In this document: positions 13,480 through 20,662 of the stretch, in pieces
How positions within the stretch are numbered: the first letter of the stretch is position 1
Layout of the letters: every line of letters starts with the position of its first letter
Origin: DAINBT01 sp036732785
GTDB lineage: Bacteria > Planctomycetota > Phycisphaerae > Sedimentisphaerales > SM23-30
Reading direction: 5' to 3'
Assembly: GCA_964537505.1 (NCBI GenBank)
Contig: CAZICK010000065.1
Location: forward strand, 1 to 21,860
DNA length: 21,860 bases
Translations under genes and position numbers: made by a program
The notes under the pieces: generated by a model
What the model was told of the DNA's origin: nothing
Databases searched by the model: none
What the model saw: the letters and a program-made list of their open reading frames with translations, nothing else

Positions 13480-14361
13480 CTATTTCAGGGCCTCTACGCC
13501 GCCGAGGATGTCCAGCAGTTCGCTGGTAATCTGCGTTTGTCTGGCTCGGTTGTGCTGGCGTGACAGGGCATGGATCATCTGATTGGCATTGTCGGTGGCG
13601 GCTTTCATGGCGCGCATGCGGGCCACCTGCTCACTAACTATGGCGTCGGTAAAACACTGAAATAATCTGGTCCTGACGGTGGTCGGTATCAGGCTGCGCA
13701 GGATTTCTTCGGCCGAGGGAGAAAAGATGTAATCTTCGATATTTATTTTACTTGCAGCCTTAGACTGGTCCTGTTCGAGTGAGGCTAACGGCAAGAGATT
13801 CAATATTTCAGGATTAAACTTCGCTGAGGAAATAAAACGAGTATAGATCACGCTGACAGCGTCGATTTCTTTTTTTGTATAAAGGTCGATAAACTCATCG
13901 GCCATCGCTTCCACGTCAGCGTAGGTGGTTTTGTTATCGAAGCTGGTGTAAGCGGCATCGACGTGCTGACCGGTGAATTTGAAGTATTGGATAGCTTTTT
14001 TCCCGGAGGCTCGCAGGTCGATCTGCCGACCAGCCTGCTTTAGTTGCTGTATTTGTCCGGAAGCCATGCGGATAATGTTGCTGTTATAGCTGCCGCAAAG
14101 TCCACGATTACTGGTCAGAACCAGCAGAACTGTTCGATTGGATTGTGTATTTACCTGTAGAAGAGGATGATCGATTTGACCGCTGCCAGCAGCCAAAGAA
14201 GCGACCAGTTGAGCGATCTTTTCTGTATAAGGTCTGGCGCCGACAGAGGTGTCGAATGCCTTTTTGAAGCGAGCGGTCGCTATCATCTCCATGGTCCGAG
14301 TGATCTTGCAGATGTTCGAGACCGATTTACGTCGTTTGACTATTTCTCTTGCACTTGCCAT
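13480..14361 (-). CDS. atpG: ATP synthase gamma subunit
   Basis: The 293-residue rotor shaft of F1 shows the two conserved coiled-coil ends. The N-terminal one is SAREIVKRRKSVSNICKITR followed by TMEMIATARFKKA. The C-terminal one is ALSRQHNRARQTQITSELLD. The central fold contains the conserved VLVLTSNRGLCGSYN. It starts at ATG with a weak Shine-Dalgarno and lies 69 bp after atpA in the usual A-G-D-C order. Confidence 0.97.
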   Translation of the reverse strand: MASAREIVKRRKSVSNICKITRTMEMIATARFKKAFDTSVGARPYTEKIAQLVASLAAGSGQIDHPLLQVNTQSNRTVLLVLTSNRGLCGSYNSNIIRMASGQIQQLKQAGRQIDLRASGKKAIQYFKFTGQHVDAAYTSFDNKTTYADVEAMADEFIDLYTKKEIDAVSVIYTRFISSAKFNPEILNLLPLASLEQDQSKAASKINIEDYIFSPSAEEILRSLIPTTVRTRLFQCFTDAIVSEQVARMRAMKAATDNANQMIHALSRQHNRARQTQITSELLDILGGVEALK

Positions 14362-14430
14362 TTTCTAAAAAACCATAACTATTTTGGCGATGTTATTCCT
14401 GTGGTCCCGCTTTGGCAGGGGCGACATTGG

Positions 14431-15948
14431 TTATTCTTTATTTTTGAAGGCGGTTTTGAATTCCTTGATAGCTTTGGTAAGGCGGTTTTTGAAGTCGTCA
14501 TCCATTTCGCCTTTGTTGCGCAGCTCGCCGATAAGGTCGGCCTGGTTGGTTTTGAGATATTCGTGCATCTGTTTTTCAAATTCGGCGACCTGGTTTATCT
14601 CAACATTATCGAGCAAGCCGGTGGTGCCGCTAAAAATGCTTATCACCTGATCAAATACGTCCATTGGCTGATATTGTGGTTGCTTGAGCAGTTCGACCAT
14701 CCGATAGCCACGGTCCAACTGGGCCTGAGTAGCCTTGTCGAGGTCGGTGCCCAACTGTGCAAAGGCTTCCAACTCGCGGAAAGCGGCCAAATCCAGGCGC
14801 AGCATACCGGCGATGCCTTTCATGGCTTTGACCTGGGCCTTACCTCCAACCCGACTGACGCTGATACCAACGTCAACGGCGGGGCGGACCCCGGCAAAAA
14901 ACAGGTCGGGTCGTAAGTATATCTGACCGTCGGTAATCGAAATCACATTAGTTGGGATATAAGCGGACACCTCACCTTCGAGCGTTTCGATGATTGGCAG
15001 AGCGGTGAGCGAACCGCCTCCCCTGTCGTCACTGAGCTTGACGGCACGTTCCAACAAACGGCTGTGCAGATAAAACACGTCGCCCGGATATGCTTCCCGT
15101 CCCGGAGGGCGGCGCAGCAGTAATGATACCTGACGGTAAGACTGAGCCTGTTTGGTCAGATCGTCGTAAATGCAAAGCGTATCGCGGTTTTCTTCATACA
15201 TGAAGTATTCAGCCATGGTTACGCCGGAATAAGGAGCGATATACTGCATAGGCGCCGGCTCAGCAGATGAGGCATTGACTACAATGGTGTAATCCATCGC
15301 GTCATGCTGTCGCAGTATTTCGACGACACGGGCTACGGTCGATTCCTTCTGGCCGATGGCAACATAAACACAGATTACGTCTTTACCTTTCTGGTTGATG
15401 ATGGTGTCCATCGCGATGGCGGTTTTGCCGGTCTTGCGGTCGCCGATGATTAACTCACGTTGTCCGCGTCCGATGGGTATCATGGAGTCGATGGCCTTAA
15501 TGCCGGTCTGCAAAGGCACATTGACCGGCTGGCGATCGGCGATGCCTGGCGCGATGAGTTCTACCGGCCGAGTTTGTTGACCGGTCAAAGCCGGGCCTCC
15601 GTCGATGGGATGACCGAGGGCGTCCACCACACGGCCCAACATTTCGCGGCCCACCGGGACCGAAAGGAGCCGACCGCTGCCCCGAACCTCATGGCCCTCT
15701 TTAATGCCGAGATAGTCGCCATAAACGACCGCACCGATAGAGCCTTCCTCAAGGTTGAACACCTGTCCGAATTGGCCGTTTTCGAATTCAAGCAGTTCAC
15801 CGGCCATGGCGATGTTGAGTCCGTAGATTCGTGCGATGCCGTCGCCGACTTCTAATACGCGACCGACTTCAGAAACGTCAAGCTCGCTTTGAAACTGTGC
15901 GATTTCCTGTTTGATAACGCTGGTTATTTCTTCGACTTTGAACTTCAT
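14431..15948 (-). CDS. atpA: ATP synthase alpha subunit
   Basis: This 505-residue non-catalytic nucleotide-binding subunit of F1 carries the P-loop GDRKTGKT at residues 169-176 (Lys175), the same position as in E. coli. Other family stretches are GRVVDALGHPIDG, VYVAIGQKESTVA and YPGDVFYLHSRLLERAVKLS. The ATG is preceded by GAGG six bases upstream. The length is standard. Confidence 0.98.
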   Translation of the reverse strand: MKFKVEEITSVIKQEIAQFQSELDVSEVGRVLEVGDGIARIYGLNIAMAGELLEFENGQFGQVFNLEEGSIGAVVYGDYLGIKEGHEVRGSGRLLSVPVGREMLGRVVDALGHPIDGGPALTGQQTRPVELIAPGIADRQPVNVPLQTGIKAIDSMIPIGRGQRELIIGDRKTGKTAIAMDTIINQKGKDVICVYVAIGQKESTVARVVEILRQHDAMDYTIVVNASSAEPAPMQYIAPYSGVTMAEYFMYEENRDTLCIYDDLTKQAQSYRQVSLLLRRPPGREAYPGDVFYLHSRLLERAVKLSDDRGGGSLTALPIIETLEGEVSAYIPTNVISITDGQIYLRPDLFFAGVRPAVDVGISVSRVGGKAQVKAMKGIAGMLRLDLAAFRELEAFAQLGTDLDKATQAQLDRGYRMVELLKQPQYQPMDVFDQVISIFSGTTGLLDNVEINQVAEFEKQMHEYLKTNQADLIGELRNKGEMDDDFKNRLTKAIKEFKTAFKNKE

Positions 15949-15992
15949 TTTTGGCCTCAGCTCAGTTCTGTTTTTGAATTTCAGATTGTTCC

Positions 15993-16583
15993 TTATTGAA
16001 CGATAAGATCACGTCCTCGCGGCAGTTTTTCGGCTGCATGGAGACGTAGTTTTTGTAAAAGCTGTTGTAATGCCCCTTTTACGGACACGTCCATTACGAT
16101 ACCCTCGATTGTCAGGACCATTCCCCCGATGATCGAAGGATCGACTATGCTGGTCAGAGAAACGGTCCTGCGAAGGGCACGGTTGATCTGTTCGGCCAGT
16201 CGGCTTTGCTCTTTGGGAAGTAACTCAACAGCAGTAGTGAGCGAACCTTTTACCCGTCCGGCTTTGCGGTCCTCCAGTTCTCCGAAGCACTGCTGAATTT
16301 TTCCCAGCAAATTTAACCGATCCTTGGCCGCGATAACCTTGAGGGAATCGATCATTAACTGACTTACCTTGCCCTGGAATATTCGAGAGATGGAGTCAGC
16401 TTTTCGGTCACGGTTAATGGCTGGGCTTTCCAGAAAAACCGCGAAATCCGGATTGGCTTTGATCGCTTGTGCTATAATGTTCAGCTCTGCGTATAAATTT
16501 TCGGTCTGTTGCCGCTCCTCGGCGAGGGCAAACATCGCCTCGGCGTAAATCATAGGTATAGCGTTGGAATGGTCCGCAGCCAA
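15993..16583 (-). CDS. atpH: ATP synthase delta subunit
   Basis: The 196-residue product is the F1 delta (OSCP) subunit, joining the top of alpha3beta3 to the b-subunit stalk. Support comes from IPMIYAEAMFALAEE at the N terminus and the C-terminal VDPSIIGGMVLTIEGIVMDV, the hallmark G-G region of the family. The start is TTG, but it is convincing because AGGAG lies six bases upstream and no ATG occurs before codon 11. Position between atpF and atpA fits. Confidence 0.95.
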   Translation of the reverse strand: MAADHSNAIPMIYAEAMFALAEERQQTENLYAELNIIAQAIKANPDFAVFLESPAINRDRKADSISRIFQGKVSQLMIDSLKVIAAKDRLNLLGKIQQCFGELEDRKAGRVKGSLTTAVELLPKEQSRLAEQINRALRRTVSLTSIVDPSIIGGMVLTIEGIVMDVSVKGALQQLLQKLRLHAAEKLPRGRDLIVQ

Positions 16584-16596
16584 GGTAATCTCCTAA

Positions 16597-17211
16597 TTAT
16601 TGGTTGTTCGATTCCTGCTGTAGCTTACTGAGCGCTTCCTGCAGAAGCATCCGGTGGTCGTCGGGATTTAGGCTCTTGCTGATGATTCCGGCGGCAATAT
16701 CGGTGGCCAGCTCCGTAGTCTGCTGATAAATTTCTTTAAGGGCCTGATCTTTAGCACTGTCGATGTCTCGCTGTGCCCGGGTGCGCAGCTTTTGTGCTTC
16801 GTCCTGGGCGTTGAGTTTGAGTTCATCGGCCAGGTGTACAGCATCGGATCGTCCCTTTTCGATGATAGCGAGAGCTTCTTCCCGGGCCTGGCTCAATTGC
16901 TGTTTGTACTGGGCCAGGGAATTTTCCGCATCGACCTTGGCTTTTTCCGCATCGTCAATGGACTGGCGAATGTATTCCTCACGTTTCTGCAGGCCGCTGA
17001 GAATCGGTCCCCATGCCCATTTTCCCAGGATGGCAAGCAATACGACAAAGACCGCCAAAGTAAGGATTACCAGTATCCAGTCTCCCGCAAAGATATCGGA
17101 GCCGCCTTCGTTAGCAGTGCTATCGGGGGTATGTGCCGGATCGGACGCCATCAGAACAGACGCCGGGACTGCCAACATACACAATAACCATATCAAGGCT
17201 TGCCGTAGCAT
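16597..17211 (-). CDS. atpF: ATP synthase b subunit with signal-like N terminus
   Basis: The 204-residue peripheral-stalk subunit has a membrane helix (about residues 44-64, ILVILTLAVFVVLLAILGKW). A long charged coiled coil follows, typical of b subunits. A second hydrophobic stretch at the very N terminus (about residues 4-21, LIWLLCMLAVPASVLMAS) looks like a cleavable signal peptide. This extra piece is known from some planctomycete and related b subunits, as I recall. The frame opens further upstream at TTG 17262, but AAGGAGAAGGCC just before ATG 17211 fixes the start. The gene lies between atpE and atpH. Confidence 0.93.
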   Translation of the reverse strand: MLRQALIWLLCMLAVPASVLMASDPAHTPDSTANEGGSDIFAGDWILVILTLAVFVVLLAILGKWAWGPILSGLQKREEYIRQSIDDAEKAKVDAENSLAQYKQQLSQAREEALAIIEKGRSDAVHLADELKLNAQDEAQKLRTRAQRDIDSAKDQALKEIYQQTTELATDIAAGIISKSLNPDDHRMLLQEALSKLQQESNNQ

Positions 17212-17268
17212 GGCCTTCTCCTTGTATGCGTGGTAGGTACAATAAATTGTCACGCTACCCAAAGTGTG

Positions 17269-17544
17269 TTATCCAAGTTTGCCTAGCGCCAGCAAACAAA
17301 CCACGATGGCAAAGAAAGTAAAACCTTCGATAAGAGCCGCCGAAATAATCATGCTGGTAAAGATACGTCCCCCGGCCTCGGGCTGACGAGCAATACTTTC
17401 CACCGCATTTCCGGCAATGGCGCCAATACCTCTGGCCGCTCCGATTACTACCAGACCACAACCTACCGCTGCTCCCAAGATTGCCAAACCTTTGTCGCCA
17501 ATCAATTGGACTGTTTCTGCCAACATATTAGCATCAAACATCAT
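17269..17544 (-). CDS. atpE: ATP synthase c subunit
   Basis: The 91-residue rotor-ring subunit is a two-helix hairpin with the polar loop ARQPE (residues 52-56) and the ion-binding Glu73 in ALIEGFTFF. Neither the Ser-Thr after the glutamate nor the helix-1 glutamine of Na+-type rings is present, so a proton-driven enzyme is inferred. A longer frame starts at TTG 17568. GGAGG five bases before the ATG at 17544 makes that the likely start, with a second ATG directly following. A 5' extension would be out of line with the family's ~80-90 residues. Confidence 0.95.
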   Translation of the reverse strand: MMFDANMLAETVQLIGDKGLAILGAAVGCGLVVIGAARGIGAIAGNAVESIARQPEAGGRIFTSMIISAALIEGFTFFAIVVCLLALGKLG

Positions 17545-17650
17545 CAGGACCTCCAAATTAAACTTCAACTTAAAACGATTGTACCGTTTACTTTTAACTA
17601 ACGCTTATCGCAATCACATAAAAACAATGCTATGTGCTTTTTAACTGTTC

Positions 17651-18457
17651 CTAATGCTCTGGATGCACCGCTGCTCCAATGAACATGGTGGTTAAATAAG
17701 TGAATATATATGCCTGAAGAAAAGCTACGAAAAGTTCCAGCAGGCAGATGGTGGCACATCCCAAGACAGTAACCCCGGCAATAGGATAACTGCGTGCCGC
17801 TATAGCCAGACCCATTAAAGCGCCCAGTACCGTATGACCGGCCAGCATATTGGCAAACAAACGAATGGCCAAAGCAAACGGCTTAACGAAAGCTCCAATT
17901 GTTTCCAACACGTACATTACCGGGATCAAAGGCCAGGGTACATGGGGGATGAAGTTTTTGATATAGTTCCAGGCGCCCTGTTGGCGGATACCGGACAAAT
18001 GAATCATAAAAAGGGCAAAAGTGGCAAGCGTGCCGGTTACCCAGATGTTGGCGGTTGCGGTACCGCCCAGATGTTTCAAATGTCCGCCGGAGACAATTTG
18101 CATTATTGCATCGGTAGGGATCATGCCGAGCAAATTACAGAAAAGAATAAAAAAGAACGTGTTCCAAAGATAGGGCATAAACTTATCTGTGGTTTCTCCC
18201 AGTACCGGGCGAGCCACTTCTTCGCGTATGAAAACACAAATGCTCTCAAAAAAATTACGCAGGCCGCTGGGCACCCTTGATCGTTGCCGGGCTACCAAGG
18301 GGAAAATAATTAACATCGAAGCTGCCGCCATCAGTACCATGAACATGTGGTTGCTGAAGACCACCTCTCTCGATCCAATATGTATGGTGAACAACGGATG
18401 CTGCACCACGTGACTGAGTGGATTATCGGAAGCTAAGATGCCTGCTGTAAAAATCAT
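17651..18457 (-). CDS. atpB: ATP synthase a subunit
   Basis: The 268-residue membrane stator subunit forms the proton half-channels against the c-ring. The essential arginine is Arg199 in LAIRLFANMLAGHTVLG, equivalent to E. coli R210. Hydrophobic helices include FSNHMFMVLMAAASMLIIFP, NTFFFILFCNLLGMIPTD and a C-terminal pair ending FLQAYIFTYLTTMFIGAAVH. A TTG at 18463 lies right after the atpI-like stop codon. The ATG two codons later is preferred, though neither has a strong Shine-Dalgarno. Translation is probably coupled to the gene before it. Confidence 0.96.
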   Translation of the reverse strand: MIFTAGILASDNPLSHVVQHPLFTIHIGSREVVFSNHMFMVLMAAASMLIIFPLVARQRSRVPSGLRNFFESICVFIREEVARPVLGETTDKFMPYLWNTFFFILFCNLLGMIPTDAIMQIVSGGHLKHLGGTATANIWVTGTLATFALFMIHLSGIRQQGAWNYIKNFIPHVPWPLIPVMYVLETIGAFVKPFALAIRLFANMLAGHTVLGALMGLAIAARSYPIAGVTVLGCATICLLELFVAFLQAYIFTYLTTMFIGAAVHPEH

Positions 18458-18463
18458 ATCCAA

Positions 18464-18910
18464 CTAACCGGGTTCCGTTTCATTTTGTCCGATTACAACC
18501 GGCGCTGCGGTTCGATAAGAGCTTTTGGCAATTCTCAAGGCTGTAATCGTTTCCCAAACCAACAGGATCAAGTAAAAACCAACTGTCCAAAAGGCAAAAA
18601 CTACTTGCTGGCCCGGCTCAATCGCCAATCCATAGATCAAGATCGCACCGAACAGTGTTAATAACATCCTTATGCCTGTAGCGGCAAAACATGCCTCGCC
18701 CAGCCACTGCCGCTTACGATTGACAGCCCAAACTATCGGTATCAGACTGACAATCGCCATTACCAGGCAAACAAGCCCGGCAAAGATCATGGCTACGACG
18801 GCCTGATGCGGCTGTGAACTCCAATGTCCCATCGAAGCCCAACCCAACCCCAGAACAACCAAAATTATAACGGTTGCCTGAGAAGACAATTTCAGCATGC
18901 CCACTCGCAC
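18464..18910 (-). CDS. AtpI-like four-helix membrane protein
   Basis: The 148-residue protein has four hydrophobic segments (about residues 11-25, 36-58, 70-91 and 99-120) and a short polar tail. Its place directly before atpB and its helix pattern match the ATP synthase protein I family, which helps assemble or stabilise the c-ring. Sequence similarity in this family is weak, so position carries most of the weight. The start is GTG with GAGGAG 11 bases upstream; ATG at 18898 is an alternative. Its stop codon abuts the start region of atpB. Confidence 0.7.
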   Translation of the reverse strand: MRVGMLKLSSQATVIILVVLGLGWASMGHWSSQPHQAVVAMIFAGLVCLVMAIVSLIPIVWAVNRKRQWLGEACFAATGIRMLLTLFGAILIYGLAIEPGQQVVFAFWTVGFYLILLVWETITALRIAKSSYRTAAPVVIGQNETEPG

Positions 18911-18976
18911 CAGCGTAGTTACTCCTCAAATATCGACAAATTGACCTGATAATTGTTATAAAATCCTAAATAACGG

Positions 18977-19243
18977 TCACTTACGCCAATTGGCGGTCTC
19001 CTTGAACAGCAGATATATCATACCGACGAAAGCAACCGTCATTGCCAAGATCATCAGCCATGGTTTTGTCTGCAGTTTTTCGTCGGCCCAATAGCCGGCA
19101 TAGGTAAAAATGCCCAACACCCCAATAAATTCTACCCCATAGCCCATCCATCGCATTGATTCGCGATCCTTAGAGGGCTTTTTCGACCGGCCCTGACGGT
19201 CAGTCGGGTCTGGCAACTCATTGGGTAACTTATTTTCCGGCAA
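18977..19243 (-). CDS. AtpZ/AtpI-family protein, first gene of the ATP synthase operon
   Basis: Two membrane helices (GVEFIGVLGIFTYAGYWADE and WLMILAMTVAFVGMIYLLF) joined by GYWADEKLQTKPW match the small AtpZ family (ATPase_gene1, PF09527). The family is usually encoded just before atpI/atpB and has been linked to Mg2+ or Ca2+ supply or assembly. The start is uncertain. The frame opens at TTG 19315, but that codon falls inside the dispersed non-coding element, so a later start is likelier. TTG 19243 gives 88 residues, near family size. ATG 19156 gives 59 and still keeps both helices. Confidence 0.75.
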   Translation of the reverse strand: MPENKLPNELPDPTDRQGRSKKPSKDRESMRWMGYGVEFIGVLGIFTYAGYWADEKLQTKPWLMILAMTVAFVGMIYLLFKETANWRK

Positions 19244-19289
19244 GATATTACGCTCAATTATGACGCCAACATCAATTACCAATTGACCG

Positions 19290-19383
19290 CCATAGATGCC
19301 GGCGACAAAAGTCAATATTCACGCCTAAGAATGCTTCTTTAGTGCGGGAATCAACATTTCACAATTCTTTTGACGCCAGCGTT
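19290..19383 (-). repeat. Copy B of the ~95-nt element, in the ATP synthase operon leader
   Basis: On the minus strand this segment matches copy A (2412-2506, plus) in long blocks: GGCGTCAAAAG and ATTGTGAA, TTGATTC, then TTAGGCGTGAATAT and GACTTTTG, and finally CATC and ATGG. The first 37 positions match at 30 by my hand alignment. The middle hairpin is kept in altered form (CTAAAGAA paired with TTCTTAG at 19325-19342). It lies between the operon promoter and the first gene, so it would be transcribed as leader RNA. Confidence 0.7.
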
Positions 19384-19384
19384 A

Positions 19385-19422
19385 CAATTTCGAAAAATTG
19401 CAATCAAGCTGACTTCATCAGC
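19385..19422 (-). promoter_or_regulatory. Two hairpins at the front of the ATP synthase operon leader
   Basis: Read on the minus strand, GCTGA/TCAGC (19408-19422, 5-nt loop) is followed by CAATTT-TTCG-AAATTG (19385-19400), a 6-bp stem with a UUCG loop. They lie just after the inferred transcription start and directly before element copy B. Confidence 0.5.
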
Positions 19423-19436
19423 ATCTATCGTTAGAA

Positions 19437-19465
19437 ACGTTAGTTGTAATTTTCACACTTGTCAA
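19437..19465 (-). promoter_or_regulatory. Promoter of the ATP synthase operon
   Basis: On the minus strand a perfect TTGACA (19465-19460) is followed by a 17-bp spacer and TAACGT (19442-19437), a weak -10. It is the only good candidate in the 316-bp gap (19244-19559) between the GNAT stop and the first operon gene. The leader would exceed 110 nt. Confidence 0.45.
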
Positions 19466-19559
19466 CTCTATAATCGGAATTATCGATATAAAACCCCTAT
19501 CTTAATATCATCTTTCCTATGTTAACACATACGCATAAAAAAATGTTAAGATAGCGAAG

Positions 19560-20012
19560 TTAGGTTAGCTGCAAGAGCATTGCGATTTCGTCGCAGTGGT
19601 CCTGTTTGGGGCATTGTACGCAATCGGACCATACTTTCAGTGGAAGAGTCTCCATTTGGACCTTTCTGAAACCTTGCTTCTCAAAAAACTTTTGTTCGAG
19701 TGTGAGGGTGAAGATTTTGGGCAGGCGCAACTGGCGAGCTTCCTCGATGGCGGAGCGGACCAGGGCAGTGCCGATACCACGGCCCTGGAAATCGTCCTTT
19801 ACGGCCAGGGATTTGACCTCCGCCAAATTGGCCCAGATTATCTCAAGGGCGCAGCAGCCGACGATTTGGCCGTCAATGGCGTAAAGTTTGAAATCACGTA
19901 GCGATTCATAGAGATTGGCCAGTGACCGAAAGAGCATCCGGCCGCGTTGAGCGTGTGAATTGATCAAATCGCGGATAGCAGGGATATCGTCTAATCGGGC
20001 GTTACGGATCAA
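19560..20012 (-). CDS. ArgA-like GNAT N-acetyltransferase
   Basis: This 150-residue single-domain GNAT acetyltransferase has the acetyl-CoA loop QGRGIG (residues 76-81) after AEVKSLAVKDDF. The tail KVWSDCVQCPKQDHCDE, with Cys131, Cys134 and Cys140, is typical of short standalone ArgA-type proteins (COG1246), which make N-acetylglutamate for arginine synthesis. No arginine genes are adjacent, so the substrate remains inferred. The frame opens at ATG 20033. I prefer TTG 20012, with GGAG seven bases upstream and an N terminus (IRNARLDDIPAIRDL) that fits the family. Confidence 0.82.
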   Translation of the reverse strand: MIRNARLDDIPAIRDLINSHAQRGRMLFRSLANLYESLRDFKLYAIDGQIVGCCALEIIWANLAEVKSLAVKDDFQGRGIGTALVRSAIEEARQLRLPKIFTLTLEQKFFEKQGFRKVQMETLPLKVWSDCVQCPKQDHCDEIAMLLQLT

Positions 20013-20184
20013 TATTGCTCTCCATGAAAACATTCATTCATCATAATATCGCAATAGTATCAGAACCGCCCACAGAATAAAGATGTTTTTGTTGAACCTG
20101 TCTGCCTTCAGAGGGAAAAGCAATTTTTAGAGGTTCCCTTAATCATCATGAATGTGACGTCAAGGTAATGTAAAGACCGCCAGA

Positions 20185-20212
20185 TTGATTTTCTGTGTCC
20201 ATTGGGTATAAT
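20185..20212 (+). promoter_or_regulatory. Sigma70-type promoter of the phosphoesterase-PAP2 operon
   Basis: TTGATT (20185-20190), a 16-bp spacer and a perfect TATAAT (20207-20212) make this the clearest promoter in the window. Transcription should start near 20219, about 80 nt before the ATG at 20299. Confidence 0.7.
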
Positions 20213-20223
20213 TCCGGCCAGGA

Positions 20224-20257
20224 GCCTGTTTTTTTGATTTAAACGGCAAAAACAGGC
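20224..20257 (+). repeat. 10-bp-stem hairpin at the 5' end of the transcript
   Basis: GCCTGTTTTT (20224-20233) and AAAAACAGGC (20248-20257) are perfectly complementary around a 14-nt loop. The hairpin begins about five bases after the inferred transcription start. There is no T-run after it, so it is not a standard terminator on this strand. It could stabilise the mRNA, act as an operator, or be a remnant terminator from an earlier arrangement. Confidence 0.7.
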
Positions 20258-20298
20258 GATAAGGTTCCGTCTAGTTCTATTTTCAATGGGCAGTAAGT

Positions 20299-20661
20299 AT
20301 GCCGCGATTTGTGATACAAAGGCACAGCCGCAATAAACGAGGGCAAGTGCATTGGGATCTTATGCTGGAAAAGGGCGATTCTTTGGCAACGTGGCAGGTG
20401 GAGCAACAGCCGGGTGATTGGGGTAACGAGTCCATTCCATGCCAGAAGATTTTCGAGCACCGGCTCAAGTATCTCACTTATGAAGGACCGATACGTCCCG
20501 ACCGCGGGGAAGTCTTGATCGTCGGGGCGGGGCAGTATCAGGTTTGGGAAATTCGGGAAGACTACTGGAAAGTATCTTTGGCAGGTGATGCTATCAGCGG
20601 TTTTCTGGAATTAGAACGCGTGAAAGAGGACCAATGGATGTTGACTTTCCAGGGAAAATAG
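20299..20661 (+). CDS. Standalone LigD-type 3'-phosphoesterase domain protein
   Basis: The 120-residue protein matches the N-terminal phosphoesterase domain of bacterial DNA ligase D (PF13298), which trims 3' ends in DNA repair. The core RFVIQRHSRN and VHWDLMLEKGDSLATW supply His9, His18 and Asp20. EHRLKYLTYEGPI supplies His54 and Tyr58. These correspond to H42, H48, D50, H84 and Y88 of the Pseudomonas enzyme. The position of its Arg52 is Met22 here, so activity may be altered. No ligase or polymerase domain or Ku gene is in the window. The start is ATG with a weak Shine-Dalgarno site. It is followed after one base by the PAP2 gene. Confidence 0.85.
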   Translation: MPRFVIQRHSRNKRGQVHWDLMLEKGDSLATWQVEQQPGDWGNESIPCQKIFEHRLKYLTYEGPIRPDRGEVLIVGAGQYQVWEIREDYWKVSLAGDAISGFLELERVKEDQWMLTFQGK

Positions 20662-20662
20662 C

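Noticed and set aside
14167..14916. 249-codon open frame opposite atpG and atpA
   Set aside because: It crosses two well-identified ATP synthase genes on the other strand and carries no family signal.
19537..19543. Run of seven T's (minus strand) just downstream of the GNAT gene as a terminator
   Set aside because: No stable GC-rich stem precedes the T-run.
20157..20164. Palindrome TGACGTCA before the phosphoesterase promoter
   Set aside because: An isolated 8-bp palindrome is expected by chance, and no second site supports an operator.
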